Part shown: positions 26,815 to 34,661 of the stretch, piece by piece
Numbering within the stretch: the stretch's first letter is position 1
Layout of the letters: every line of letters begins with the position of its first letter
Assembly (NCBI RefSeq): GCF_019334805.1
Contig: NZ_CP079822.1
Location: forward strand, 248,001 to 312,000
Length of the DNA: 64,000 nt
Direction: 5' to 3'
DNA from: Rothia mucilaginosa
Lineage (GTDB): Bacteria; Actinomycetota; Actinomycetes; Actinomycetales; Micrococcaceae
Made by a program: the position numbers and the translations under genes
The notes under the pieces: generated by a model
What the model was told of the DNA's origin: nothing
The model's database searches: none
What the model saw: only the letters and a program-made list of their open reading frames with translations

Positions 26815-27615
26815 ATGACGACTTTCCTTTCTCGACGTGCAGCCCTGCTAGCTGCCGGTGCAGGCGCTATTACGATGCTGAGTGCCTGCTCCAGTGATAT
26901 TCGTCCGCTGACTGACGGCTCCCCGTCTGCTTCTGGTGAGGCTTCCTCTTCCGCAAACCCCAGCGCCTCTGATAGCCCCTCTGCCTCCGCTAGCTCATCC
27001 TCTGCGGATGGTTCTTCTGAGAAGTCTTATCTGGGGCCGGTAAAGTTCGATAACTATGAGAAGAAGGGCGAGTACGTCCCCGCGGATGAGACGCACAAAG
27101 CGCAGAATGTGCCCAAGCCTCTCCCTCCGGCGAATATGCATGAGAAAACCATTGATGGCGCATACTCTGCCTTTAGTTTTTGGCTTGCCAGCGTCAACTA
27201 TCTGGTGCTCACCGGTGACGATGAGCCGTTGAAGCAGGCTGACCCCTCCGGCAGGGATGTGAAGTCTTTCCATGATTACGTGACTTTTTATGAGTCCAAT
27301 GAGGGGTGGTTTTACGGTTCGGAGCAGGCGCTTCAGGCTGAGATGATGACCCCGCAACCTGAGAAGGTATCGGGTAGCGACTCCCTCTACTACTGGCGTA
27401 TCACGCTGTCCAAGGACTCTAAGGCGATGATGCATGTTGAGGGTAAGGGAAACAGGCCTATGTACCAGAACACTTCCATGGAGCCTGAGCTTTCCGACCT
27501 GAAATTGTCGTATCAGGACGGTAAATGGTTCACTTACCCCACTAAGATACGCGGACAGGGCACTGCGAGCCCGAGCACCAAAGCATCCGATGATGCTAAC
27601 TCTAAGACCGCCTAG
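26815..27615 (+). CDS. Tat-type lipoprotein, DUF6318-like (paralogue 6)
   Basis: 266 residues, start after AAGGATTTCTG. Signal peptide MTTFLSRRAALLAAG to lipobox L-S-A-C, then S-S-D-I-R-P-L. Ser-rich linker (about 40-70). The domain has FDNYEKKGEYVPADETHKAQ, VPKPLPPANMHEKTIDGAYS, WLASVNYLVLTGDDEPLKQ, and ends with a Thr/Ser/Ala tail. Probably in one unit with the gene before it. Confidence 0.82.
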   Translation: MTTFLSRRAALLAAGAGAITMLSACSSDIRPLTDGSPSASGEASSSANPSASDSPSASASSSSADGSSEKSYLGPVKFDNYEKKGEYVPADETHKAQNVPKPLPPANMHEKTIDGAYSAFSFWLASVNYLVLTGDDEPLKQADPSGRDVKSFHDYVTFYESNEGWFYGSEQALQAEMMTPQPEKVSGSDSLYYWRITLSKDSKAMMHVEGKGNRPMYQNTSMEPELSDLKLSYQDGKWFTYPTKIRGQGTASPSTKASDDANSKTA

Positions 27616-27721
27616 AGCATCTTTGCAGAGTTCACCTTATGGGTGAGGATCTACCTCACTTATAGGGTTAATAAGCTCCAGAGCTTCATCCCCTACCCTA
27701 CTTATCATTTAAGGATTTTTC

Positions 27722-28483
27722 ATGGCAACTTTTCTTTCCCGACGTGCCGCGCTAGCTGCAGCTACCGGTGCTGGCGCGGCTGCGGCGCTGACTGCGTGCG
27801 CTAGCGATATTCGCCCGCTGGCTGATAGCTCCGCCTCCGGTGAGGCTTCGGCGAGTGCCAGCGCTTCTGAGTCTGCGAGCGCATCCGCCTCAGCATCTGC
27901 GTCGTCTTCCGCTAAGAAGTCGTACAAGGGTACCGTAAAGCTCGACAAGTACGAGAAGAACGGCGAGTACGTTCCTGCCACGGCTGAGAAGAAGGCGCAG
28001 AACGTGCCGAAGCCTGTTGTTCCGGAGAAGATGAACGAGGCGACCGTTGAGGGCATGTACCAGTTCCTCTGCTACTGGGTGGCAAGCTTCAACTACATGT
28101 TCATGACGGGCGATTTCGAACCGCTCAAGAAGGCTGACCCTGAAGGCCGCTATGCGAACGATCACGCCAATGCTGTTCTTATCTACTCTTCCGGTAAGGG
28201 CTGGGTGTATGACACGGATGCGCCGGTTACCATTCAGCTGCTGACTGATGCTCCCAAAAAAGTTGAGGGCGGTCCCAACCGTTACGATTGGCTCGGACGC
28301 ATTATCTATGATCCCAATGCAAAGGCTCGCGTTGAGGGTCATGACCCTGTTCCTCTGGTTGATGGATCGACCAAGAGCGAGGCAACCAATTTTCCGTTTG
28401 ACTATAAGGATGGCGTCTGGTTCTTACTCAGTGATGAAGAAGCTGATTCCCCCTCTTCAGAGGCGAGTAGCGCTAGTGCCTAA
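27722..28483 (+). CDS. Tat-type lipoprotein, DUF6318-like (paralogue 7)
   Basis: 253 residues, start after AAGGATTTTTC. Signal peptide MATFLSRRAALAAATG, lipobox L-T-A-C-A-S-D-I-R-P-L, Ser/Ala linker to about residue 62. The domain has LDKYEKNGEYVPATAEKKAQ, VPKPVVPEKMNEATVEGMYQ, YWVASFNYMFMTGDFEPLKK and FDYKDGVWFLL. A terminator follows about 30 bases after the stop. Confidence 0.82.
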   Translation: MATFLSRRAALAAATGAGAAAALTACASDIRPLADSSASGEASASASASESASASASASASSSAKKSYKGTVKLDKYEKNGEYVPATAEKKAQNVPKPVVPEKMNEATVEGMYQFLCYWVASFNYMFMTGDFEPLKKADPEGRYANDHANAVLIYSSGKGWVYDTDAPVTIQLLTDAPKKVEGGPNRYDWLGRIIYDPNAKARVEGHDPVPLVDGSTKSEATNFPFDYKDGVWFLLSDEEADSPSSEASSASA

Positions 28484-28513
28484 CCCGCGTTCCTAGTTCA
28501 TTTATAGTGATGA

Positions 28514-28565
28514 GGGAAGCTCTCGAATGCAGTTGAGGCTGCGTGCGGGAGCTTCCCCTTTTTGT
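28514..28565 (+). terminator. Rho-independent terminator after lipoprotein 7
   Basis: GGGAAGCTC at 28514-28522 pairs with GAGCTTCCC ending at 28557, with inner pairing GCAG/CTGC, then CTTTTTG. Confidence 0.85.
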
Positions 28566-28690
28566 TTGTATGGCCTGCGTACGGTCGTGTTGAACTATTC
28601 TCCCAGATGAGCAGGTGCCGGCTTTGAACGTGTCAACAAACCTGCTCGGGTACGCTTAAAAGCACACGAACAAACTATTGAGGGGTTCCC

Positions 28691-29401
28691 ATGCCTACCT
28701 TCGTTACCCGACGCACCGCCCTGGGTGTTGTTGCTACTGCCGCGCTCGCCTCCTTGACTGCCTGCGCCAGCGATATCCGCCCGCTGGAGGACCCGAGCGT
28801 GGTTGACTCGATGCGTCCCTACAAGGGCGAGTTGAAGTTCAATAGCTACAAGTCCACCGGAACGTACCACCCCGCAAGCAGCACGAAGAAGGCGGAGAAC
28901 CCGCCTATGCCCACCCCTCCCGAGAACATGAAATCGAAGACGACCTCGGGCATGTACGCAGCTATAGGCTACTGGGTCGCGTCCCTGAATTATCTGACGG
29001 TTACTGGCGACGCTACCCCGTTCAAGGACGTGGACCTGGACGGCATCTACGTGCAGAAGATGAAGGCATACGTAGAGTTGTACGCAAAGAATGAGGGGTG
29101 GATGTACGGCACCGAGACGCCGCTCGTGGCTGACCTGACCGAAGAGACCCCGCAGAAGGTTGACGATGAGCAGTACCGCTGGAAGGGTGTTGCCCGTAGC
29201 CATAAGGATGCTGTTCTCCATTACGTGCCCGAGGACAGGGACATTCGTCTGGCTGAGACGAGCGGTGACTCCAGCGACGATGAGGTCACTTTTGTGTTGA
29301 AATACCGAAACGATGCGTGGATGGTCACCGTTGAGACGAAGAGTTCCTCGACGACTTCTCCCGGATCCTCGGGCGGAAGCGATTCTGGCCTCAACGTTTA
29401 G
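28691..29401 (+). CDS. Tat-type lipoprotein, DUF6318-like (paralogue 8, short linker)
   Basis: 236 residues. Signal peptide MPTFVTRRTALGVV, lipobox L-T-A-C-A-S-D-I-R-P-L. Unlike paralogues 2-7 the Ser/Ala linker is missing: the domain (YKGELKFNSYKSTGTYHPAS) starts about 15 residues after the lipid Cys. Also AENPPMPTPPENMKSKTTSG, YWVASLNYLTVTGDATPFK and LKYRNDAWMVTV; a Ser/Gly tail ends it. GCTCGGGTACGCTTAA lies 31 bases before the start. Close relative of the next gene. Confidence 0.82.
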   Translation: MPTFVTRRTALGVVATAALASLTACASDIRPLEDPSVVDSMRPYKGELKFNSYKSTGTYHPASSTKKAENPPMPTPPENMKSKTTSGMYAAIGYWVASLNYLTVTGDATPFKDVDLDGIYVQKMKAYVELYAKNEGWMYGTETPLVADLTEETPQKVDDEQYRWKGVARSHKDAVLHYVPEDRDIRLAETSGDSSDDEVTFVLKYRNDAWMVTVETKSSSTTSPGSSGGSDSGLNV

Positions 29402-29593
29402 GATGCGGCAGCACGGCAAAGCGGCGACACAGGAAAATACCGGCTCAGGAAAATGCCAGTACAGGAAAGCGGCAGCATAAGAAGATGATGACACTTTCCC
29501 CTGGTAAACGGCACTTTTCGTTAGCTAACGTAGCTTTTATAGTATTTTCCAAGGTTTGACAACGAAGAAATCATAAACATAACCAAATACACT

Positions 29594-29640
29594 AAGGTAC
29601 CCTGAAATAGATACACCGATAATCTATTGAAGGGTACCTT
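29594..29640 (+). promoter_or_regulatory. Near-perfect palindrome abutting the start codon of lipoprotein 9
   Basis: AAGGTACCCT at 29594-29603 is the exact complement of AGGGTACCTT at 29631-29640, which touches the ATG at 29641. Inside, AATAGAT pairs with ATCTATT. A TTGACA at 29556-29561 with TAACCA 18 bases on would place the transcript start near 29592, so the whole hairpin, including the ribosome-binding GAAGGG, could form in the mRNA. Alternatively TACCCT acts as a -10 and the palindrome is a DNA operator. Confidence 0.6.
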
Positions 29641-30342
29641 ATGTCCACCTTCGTGACCCGACGCGCCGCCTTTGGCATCGCCGCCACCGCCGCGCTCGCC
29701 TCCTTGACCGCCTGCGCCAGCGATATTCGCCCGCTCAGCGACCCGAGCACGCCCAAGGAACAGCGCTCCTACAAGGGCGAGCTGAAGTTTGACAGCTACG
29801 AATCACGCGGCACCTACGTTCCGGCGACCAGCTCAAAGAAGGCGGAGAATCCTCCCAAGCCTATTCCTCCTGCAAAGATGAAAGCCAAGACGACGGAGGG
29901 CATGTACGCCGCCATAAGCTTCTGGTTGGCTTCTTTCAATTACCTTATAATTACCGGCGATATTGAACCCTTTAAGGCTGTGGATACGAACCGAAACGAT
30001 ATCTACAAGGCCGAACCCTTCGTCGAATTTTACGAGAAAAACACTGGCTGGGTGTACGACACCGATGCACCGTTCTCGGCAGAGCTGGTCGAGGACGCTC
30101 CAGAGAAAGTTGACGAGCAACAGTACCGCTGGAAGGGCACTGGCCGTTACAGCAAGGAAGCAAAAATCCACTACACAGACGGTAGGGAACTTACTATGGC
30201 TTCACTAAGCAGCGGCCCCGGTGACTACGAGTTCTTCTTCATCTTGGAGTATCAAGACGGTGCATGGACGGTCAGGAATGAACCCACCAAGCTGGCATCA
30301 AGCTCAGCCAGCTCAAGCAGCAGCTCCAGCACCTCCGTTTAG
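29641..30342 (+). CDS. Tat-type lipoprotein, DUF6318-like (paralogue 9, short linker)
   Basis: 233 residues. Signal peptide MSTFVTRRAAFGIAA, lipobox L-T-A-C-A-S-D-I-R-P-L, no Ser/Ala linker. The domain has YKGELKFDSYESRGTYVPAT, AENPPKPIPPAKMKAKTTEG, FWLASFNYLIITGDIEPFK and LEYQDGAWTV, then a Ser-rich tail. Its start codon is directly preceded by the palindrome at 29594-29640, which no other paralogue has. Sister copy of the gene before it. Confidence 0.82.
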   Translation: MSTFVTRRAAFGIAATAALASLTACASDIRPLSDPSTPKEQRSYKGELKFDSYESRGTYVPATSSKKAENPPKPIPPAKMKAKTTEGMYAAISFWLASFNYLIITGDIEPFKAVDTNRNDIYKAEPFVEFYEKNTGWVYDTDAPFSAELVEDAPEKVDEQQYRWKGTGRYSKEAKIHYTDGRELTMASLSSGPGDYEFFFILEYQDGAWTVRNEPTKLASSSASSSSSSSTSV

Positions 30343-30514
30343 AACCCCGGTCATATCGTAGCTGCGTGAGAGCCTCGGGGCCCGTGTTTTTCGTCATCTC
30401 CTGCCGCTTTTACGGTCATGGAGGCGCACACGACATTGGGCTGACCGCTCCCCTGCGATATTCTGGAATTAGTTCAATACCGGCACATACTTTAGTCACC
30501 TCAGAAAGAGCCCC

Positions 30515-31357
30515 ATGTCTACCATGTATACCCGCCGCACCGCCCTGACCGCACTGGGTCTGGGCACCGCCGCGCTTCTTGCCGCATGTTCCTCGAAGTC
30601 CTCCGAGTCTTCGGTGACCGCGAGTGCATCCGCTACCGAGTCTTCGACCGCGAGCGCAACCGCATCCGTCTCCCCCACCGCGGAGGCAACCACCACCGTT
30701 GAGCCCGGCCCCAGCATGAAGGGTGAGGTCGTTCTTGCCGATTACTCCTCCACCGGCACTTTTGAGCCCGGCACCAAGGAGCACAAGGCAGTGAACGTTG
30801 CGATCCCCGTGGAGCCGGCGAAGCTGCGTGAGAACAGTGTTGAGGGTCTGCACGCGTTCATTGCGTACTGGCAGGCTACCCTGAACTACCTGCTGCTGAC
30901 CGGTGACGGTGTACGCTTCACGAACATTGACCACACCGGTGACTACTCGACTGTGGCTGAGTTTTTCCAGAGCATGTACGCTTCGGAGAGCGGCTGGGTG
31001 ATCGGTTCGGAGCGTCCGATGATTCTGTCGCTGACTGCTGACCGCCCGACCAAGGATACTCGCACCGGCTACTACACTTGGGCAACCGAGATGGTGATTG
31101 ATGGTGCTGAGGGTGCTGGCGTGTACAGCAAGACCAACGATCGTGTGCAGCCGCTGACCGAGGTGTTCAAGTACCCGGGCAAGCCGGTGGCTGGTCAGGT
31201 TGTGGCGCACTACCAGGACGGCACTTGGCGTATGGTGCGTCGCGCTCCGGGTACTGCTTCTGCTTCGCCGGTTCCGTCGCTGAGCCCGAGCGCTTCGGCT
31301 GAGGGTACTGCGTCTGCGGAGGCTACCACTGCTTCTGCTGAGGCATCGGCACAGTAG
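30515..31357 (+). CDS. Lipoprotein, DUF6318-like, divergent member
   Basis: 280 residues. Signal peptide MSTMYTRRTALTALGLG with lipobox L-A-A-C, followed by S-S-K-S and not by the S-D-I-R-P-L of its neighbours. Ser/Thr/Ala linker, then VLADYSSTGTFEPGTKEHKA, IPVEPAKLRENSVEGLHAF, YWQATLNYLLLTGDGVRF and A-H-Y-Q-D-G-T-W-R-M. The long C-terminal Ser/Ala/Pro tail (about residues 245-280) is also distinctive. Codon use (GCT, GTG, CTG) is closer to the housekeeping part of the window. It may be the ancestral member; the order of duplication is inferred only. Confidence 0.8.
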   Translation: MSTMYTRRTALTALGLGTAALLAACSSKSSESSVTASASATESSTASATASVSPTAEATTTVEPGPSMKGEVVLADYSSTGTFEPGTKEHKAVNVAIPVEPAKLRENSVEGLHAFIAYWQATLNYLLLTGDGVRFTNIDHTGDYSTVAEFFQSMYASESGWVIGSERPMILSLTADRPTKDTRTGYYTWATEMVIDGAEGAGVYSKTNDRVQPLTEVFKYPGKPVAGQVVAHYQDGTWRMVRRAPGTASASPVPSLSPSASAEGTASAEATTASAEASAQ

Positions 31358-31380
31358 ATTCAGATCCCCTTTATACCGCT

Positions 31381-31446
31381 GAGAAGCCACATGTGTTTCG
31401 AGAAGCCACCATTATGGTTGCTTTTCGAAACACATGTGGCTTTTCG
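31381..31446 (+). repeat. Dispersed 65-base hairpin element, copy 1
   Basis: GAGAAGCCACATGTGTTTC, then a second GAGAAGCCAC, then the inverted complement ending in CACATGTGGCTTTTC. It lies 24 bases after a stop codon. Two further copies are at 60789 and 62818, each just after a gene. It probably acts as a terminator, and may be a mobile REP-like element. Confidence 0.75.
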
Positions 31447-31482
31447 CTTTTACTCTTTCTTGAATAAAGACAGATATAAACA

Positions 31483-31517
31483 AAAAAGCCTTGATTCCAA
31501 AGAATCAAGGCTTTTTC
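31483..31517 (-). terminator. Terminator downstream of tRNA-Glu
   Basis: AAAAAGCCTTGATTC pairs perfectly with GAATCAAGGCTTTTT across a CAAA loop. It has T-runs in both directions and directly follows the tRNA on the minus strand. Confidence 0.88.
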
Positions 31518-31523
31518 CTAGTG

Positions 31524-31596
31524 TGACCCCAACCGGATTTGAACCGGTGTTGCCGCCGTGAGAGGGCGGAGTACTAGGCCGCTATACGATGGGGCC
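31524..31596 (-). tRNA. tRNA-Glu (anticodon CTC)
   Basis: 73-nt cloverleaf on the minus strand: acceptor GGCCCCA/TGGGGTC (one G-U pair), D-arm with TAGCGGCCTAGTA, anticodon stem CCGCC/GGCGG around CTCTCAC giving anticodon CTC, T-arm CCGGTTCAAATCCGG, discriminator A. No encoded CCA. Confidence 0.95.
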
Positions 31597-31835
31597 GTGA
31601 GATTTACATCTCTTTTACCAGGTCTCCCTGGCAATACATATAACTATACAGAGGTTCCCAGAAACAACCAAATTGAAAAGCGGTGAATTGGGTCACATAT
31701 TTTACACCGAGTGCAAGACCTACCGTTTAGGCTCCTTTCCAGCCAAACCAGGCACTCCCCCGGCAGCTTCAACCACCACAGCGGCCCGCCTCCGCCCAAT
31801 AAACAGCCCCATAAAACGCCACAGCGCCAAGGCAC

Positions 31836-31868
31836 AAAAATGCGCCCCGCACAGCGTACGGGGCGCAT
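31836..31868 (-). terminator. Terminator of the 730-residue propeller gene
   Basis: ATGCGCCCCG at 31840-31849 and CGGGGCGCAT at 31859-31868 pair perfectly. On the minus strand the hairpin ends in TTTTTGTG. Confidence 0.85.
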
Positions 31869-31890
31869 CCGCTCAAATTAGAGCAAGAAA

Positions 31891-34083
31891 CTATGCCTTA
31901 CGGCGGCGAAGCACCATCACAGCGGCACCAGCAATCAGCGCGAACGCACCGACAGCAGACAGGCTCAGAACATTCTGAGCACCGGTCTTAGCCAGCGAGC
32001 CCTTGCTCTGAGGCGCAGACTTGGTAGCCGAAGCGTTCACCTGAGCATCGGAGCTAGAGCCCTTAGGCTGCGACTCAGACTTCACCGAAGAAGAGTTCTT
32101 CAGCGGCGCGGTCTTCGCGGTGGTTCCCAGCTGATCGTTAGCGTCCTCAGCCTTCGACTGCTCACCCTTGGGCTGTTCAACTGCCGGCTTCTTTTCTACT
32201 GCAGCAGATGCGGAAGGCGATGCCGAAGCATTGGTCGGGAATGCCGGCTCGTCAGCCTCATCGCGGTTATCTGCATTGCCGGCATCCTTCGCATCGTTGA
32301 CAATCAGCGAAACAGCCGAATCGTAATTACGGTTGGTTGCCACGTCAGAACCAGCGGTGACGGTACCGAGCATGTAGCCCTGGCTGTACTGCATGGTGTT
32401 CGCGGGAACACGCAGGGTCGCGTCGAAGGAGTACTTGCCGGTGCGTGCGTTGTAGACGAACGCGCTCGCCGGAACGACGGTCGAGACCTTCTGAATGCTT
32501 GCCAGTTCGCTATCGGTCAGCTTGTCGAAACCCATCGACCATTCGCCTTCCTTGACCAGGAACAGGCGAATACCTTCAGCCGGGGGCTTCTCAAAGTCAT
32601 AGCCGGACACATGGAAGGTATAGGGGCGAGTAATGTCGACAGTGCCCTCAGCGAAGTTCAGGGTGGGGTCAATCAGCACTGCGGTAGCCTGCTTCGGGTA
32701 GCCCTGGAAAGGAACCTTAGCGGGGTTAATGGTCGCGGTGGAGGTGAACTCGCCCCCGGAAACCTCAGCGTAGAACTTCACGATGGAGTTCGGAACCAGC
32801 TTCTGCTGCGAGGAGGGAACAGCCTTGCCGTTACGGTCAACGGTCGCCTTGGAGGTATAGGTGTCGGTCATGGAGCCGTCACCGGTCTTCGAGTTCAGCA
32901 CGTAGGGTACCGCCGCGGTGGTGTTAGCAATGTCCTGCTTGTCCACTGCGATGACGGAGCCATCCTCGGTGACGGTCAGGTCGTTAGCCTTACCGCCGTT
33001 CATCTCAACCTCACCAATCACGCGGTCAGCCTTGGCGTCGAAGATGGCGATCTTGCCGGTACCGAAATCGGTCACGTACACCAGGTCGCGGTCCTCGTCG
33101 TTCTCCATGGACAGCGCCTGGGTGCCGAACTTAACGAACTTCTTGAACGCACCGGTGGTCAAATCGTAGACGGAGATACCGGAGTTCACGCCGTCCACGC
33201 CCTGCGAGGAGACGTAAATTTCGTTCTCGGAGTGGTCAATAGTGACGTCAGAGGGACGAACCTCAACGGAGGAATTCTCGCCCCGGGTCTGAATAACCTG
33301 CTCAGTCTTGAAGGTCTTGGTGTTGATGACGAAGACCTTGCCGCCGGTACGCTCGGGCACGTACAGCTTGTCGCCGTCAACGGTCATGTTCATACCGACG
33401 TAGCGGGTGCCGCCGTTGGGGGCGCCTTCCAACTGCAGCTTGGTAACCTCGAAGGTCTTCATGTCGATCGCGGACACGTAGTAGCGGCCGGTCACGAACA
33501 CCTTGCCGGAGTTGTGGTCCACCAGCACGGAGCGGGGGTGCTCAATCCAGTTCGGGTCGCTCTCGGCGATGCCGTGGTTAGTCCAAATCTGCTCCATGGT
33601 GTTCTGGTCGAACACAGACAGGGAGTTGTCGGTGGTGTTAGTAACCCACACGGTGCCGGATACGTCATCAACAGTGATGCCGTACGCGGAAATGTAGCCG
33701 AATTCGCCGTTCTTATCCAGCTCGAAGGGAAGCGCTGCTACTTCTTCAATCTGAAGAGTGTCTGCGTTGACACGAGCAATAGTGGAGGCGAGGTTGCTAT
33801 TACCGCCCACGCCGACCATCCAGATCTTGTGGTTCGCCTTGGAGTAGGCAACCTGGTACTGGCCGGGCAGACCCTGGGTAATCTGCGCGACGGATGCGGA
33901 GGTGTCAACAACGCGGCTCAGCGATGCGGTGGAAGGAGCCGATGCGCTGGAGGCGGCGGTCTGGTTTGCGGTGTTCGGTGCTGCGAAGGAGGCAGGAATC
34001 ATGGCTGCGCCGGAGATTGCGAGCGCGAGGGAGCCGACGGCGAGCCCCTTCAGTGCTTTGCCCGAGGAGGGAGTGAGGTTCAA
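31891..34083 (-). CDS. LAxTG-anchored surface protein with one YncE-like beta-propeller
   Basis: 730 residues. Signal peptide about 1-34 (KGLAVGSLALAISGAAMIPA). A beta-propeller (about 65-400) shows repeated blades such as YGITVDDVSGTVWVTNTTDN, WIEHPRSVLVDHNSGKVFVT and NEIYVSSQGVDGVNSGISVY, matching YncE-type YVTN propellers. A second module (about 430-600) resembles the Ig-like modules of the SLH proteins. A Ser/Ala/Lys/Pro-rich wall-spanning region follows. The end is L-A-K-T-G, a hydrophobic stretch and RRRKA, a sorting signal of the LAxTG type that class E sortases are known to use. Covalent wall display is inferred. Ligand unknown; E. coli YncE is Fur-regulated, so an iron link is possible. 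Confidence 0.87.
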   Translation of the reverse strand: MNLTPSSGKALKGLAVGSLALAISGAAMIPASFAAPNTANQTAASSASAPSTASLSRVVDTSASVAQITQGLPGQYQVAYSKANHKIWMVGVGGNSNLASTIARVNADTLQIEEVAALPFELDKNGEFGYISAYGITVDDVSGTVWVTNTTDNSLSVFDQNTMEQIWTNHGIAESDPNWIEHPRSVLVDHNSGKVFVTGRYYVSAIDMKTFEVTKLQLEGAPNGGTRYVGMNMTVDGDKLYVPERTGGKVFVINTKTFKTEQVIQTRGENSSVEVRPSDVTIDHSENEIYVSSQGVDGVNSGISVYDLTTGAFKKFVKFGTQALSMENDEDRDLVYVTDFGTGKIAIFDAKADRVIGEVEMNGGKANDLTVTEDGSVIAVDKQDIANTTAAVPYVLNSKTGDGSMTDTYTSKATVDRNGKAVPSSQQKLVPNSIVKFYAEVSGGEFTSTATINPAKVPFQGYPKQATAVLIDPTLNFAEGTVDITRPYTFHVSGYDFEKPPAEGIRLFLVKEGEWSMGFDKLTDSELASIQKVSTVVPASAFVYNARTGKYSFDATLRVPANTMQYSQGYMLGTVTAGSDVATNRNYDSAVSLIVNDAKDAGNADNRDEADEPAFPTNASASPSASAAVEKKPAVEQPKGEQSKAEDANDQLGTTAKTAPLKNSSSVKSESQPKGSSSDAQVNASATKSAPQSKGSLAKTGAQNVLSLSAVGAFALIAGAAVMVLRRRKA

Positions 34084-34661
34084 TGTGTGTCCTTCAAATG
34101 TGTAACGGAAGTGCTCACATGCCGCATGCGAATGCTAACGAGACACCCGTGAATATGCGGTGACATATTCGACGGCACGAAAAGCAGAAATGCAGGTAAC
34201 GCATAAATTTACCTACCTTCTAATCCTCAGTGTTTTCCCAGGAAAATACAAGCAGCGACGTGGGTGTGTTTTGTATTTTTATGAGTGAGCCCCTAATTCG
34301 CCTCCAGTATCACGTGAAGGTTGAGCTGTTTCCGGGGTTTTTCTTTGCTCTTGCAGGCAAAAACCCTGTCCACAAGGGGTGTTGTGACGCTTTTATATTT
34401 ACACATTAATGTAAAAGTTTAGGTGAGGCGCGCCAGTAACATTCACCGCTGGCCACACATTTTTTCGACATTCAAAACCTATATTTTTACAGACAAGTGC
34501 ACATATATAAATATATTTTAAAACCTCTGCCCAGCATTAGCCCAAGCAGGCACGCAAAAGGCGGGTACCCCTCCCCCAGATTCGAAGAATCCGAAAGAGA
34601 AAATACCCGCCTTCTCACGCGTTACATCGAGCATTTACGCCCGAAAACTAAACGCTACGCT
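34084..34661 (-). other. Intergenic region between the two propeller genes
   Basis: 578 bases, AT-rich. It should hold the promoter of the 31891-34083 gene. Visible: a GGGTTTTT/AAAAACCC hairpin at 34335-34366, TTAGGTGAGGC at about 34419 (a possible iron-box half-site), and the terminator of the upstream gene. No gene is supported. Confidence 0.45.
34558..34613 (-). terminator. Terminator of the 1032-residue propeller gene
   Basis: AAGGCGGGTA at 34558-34567 pairs with TACCCGCCTT at 34604-34613, with an inner hairpin GATTC/GAATC. On the minus strand the distal side reads CGCCTTTTGC. Confidence 0.75.
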
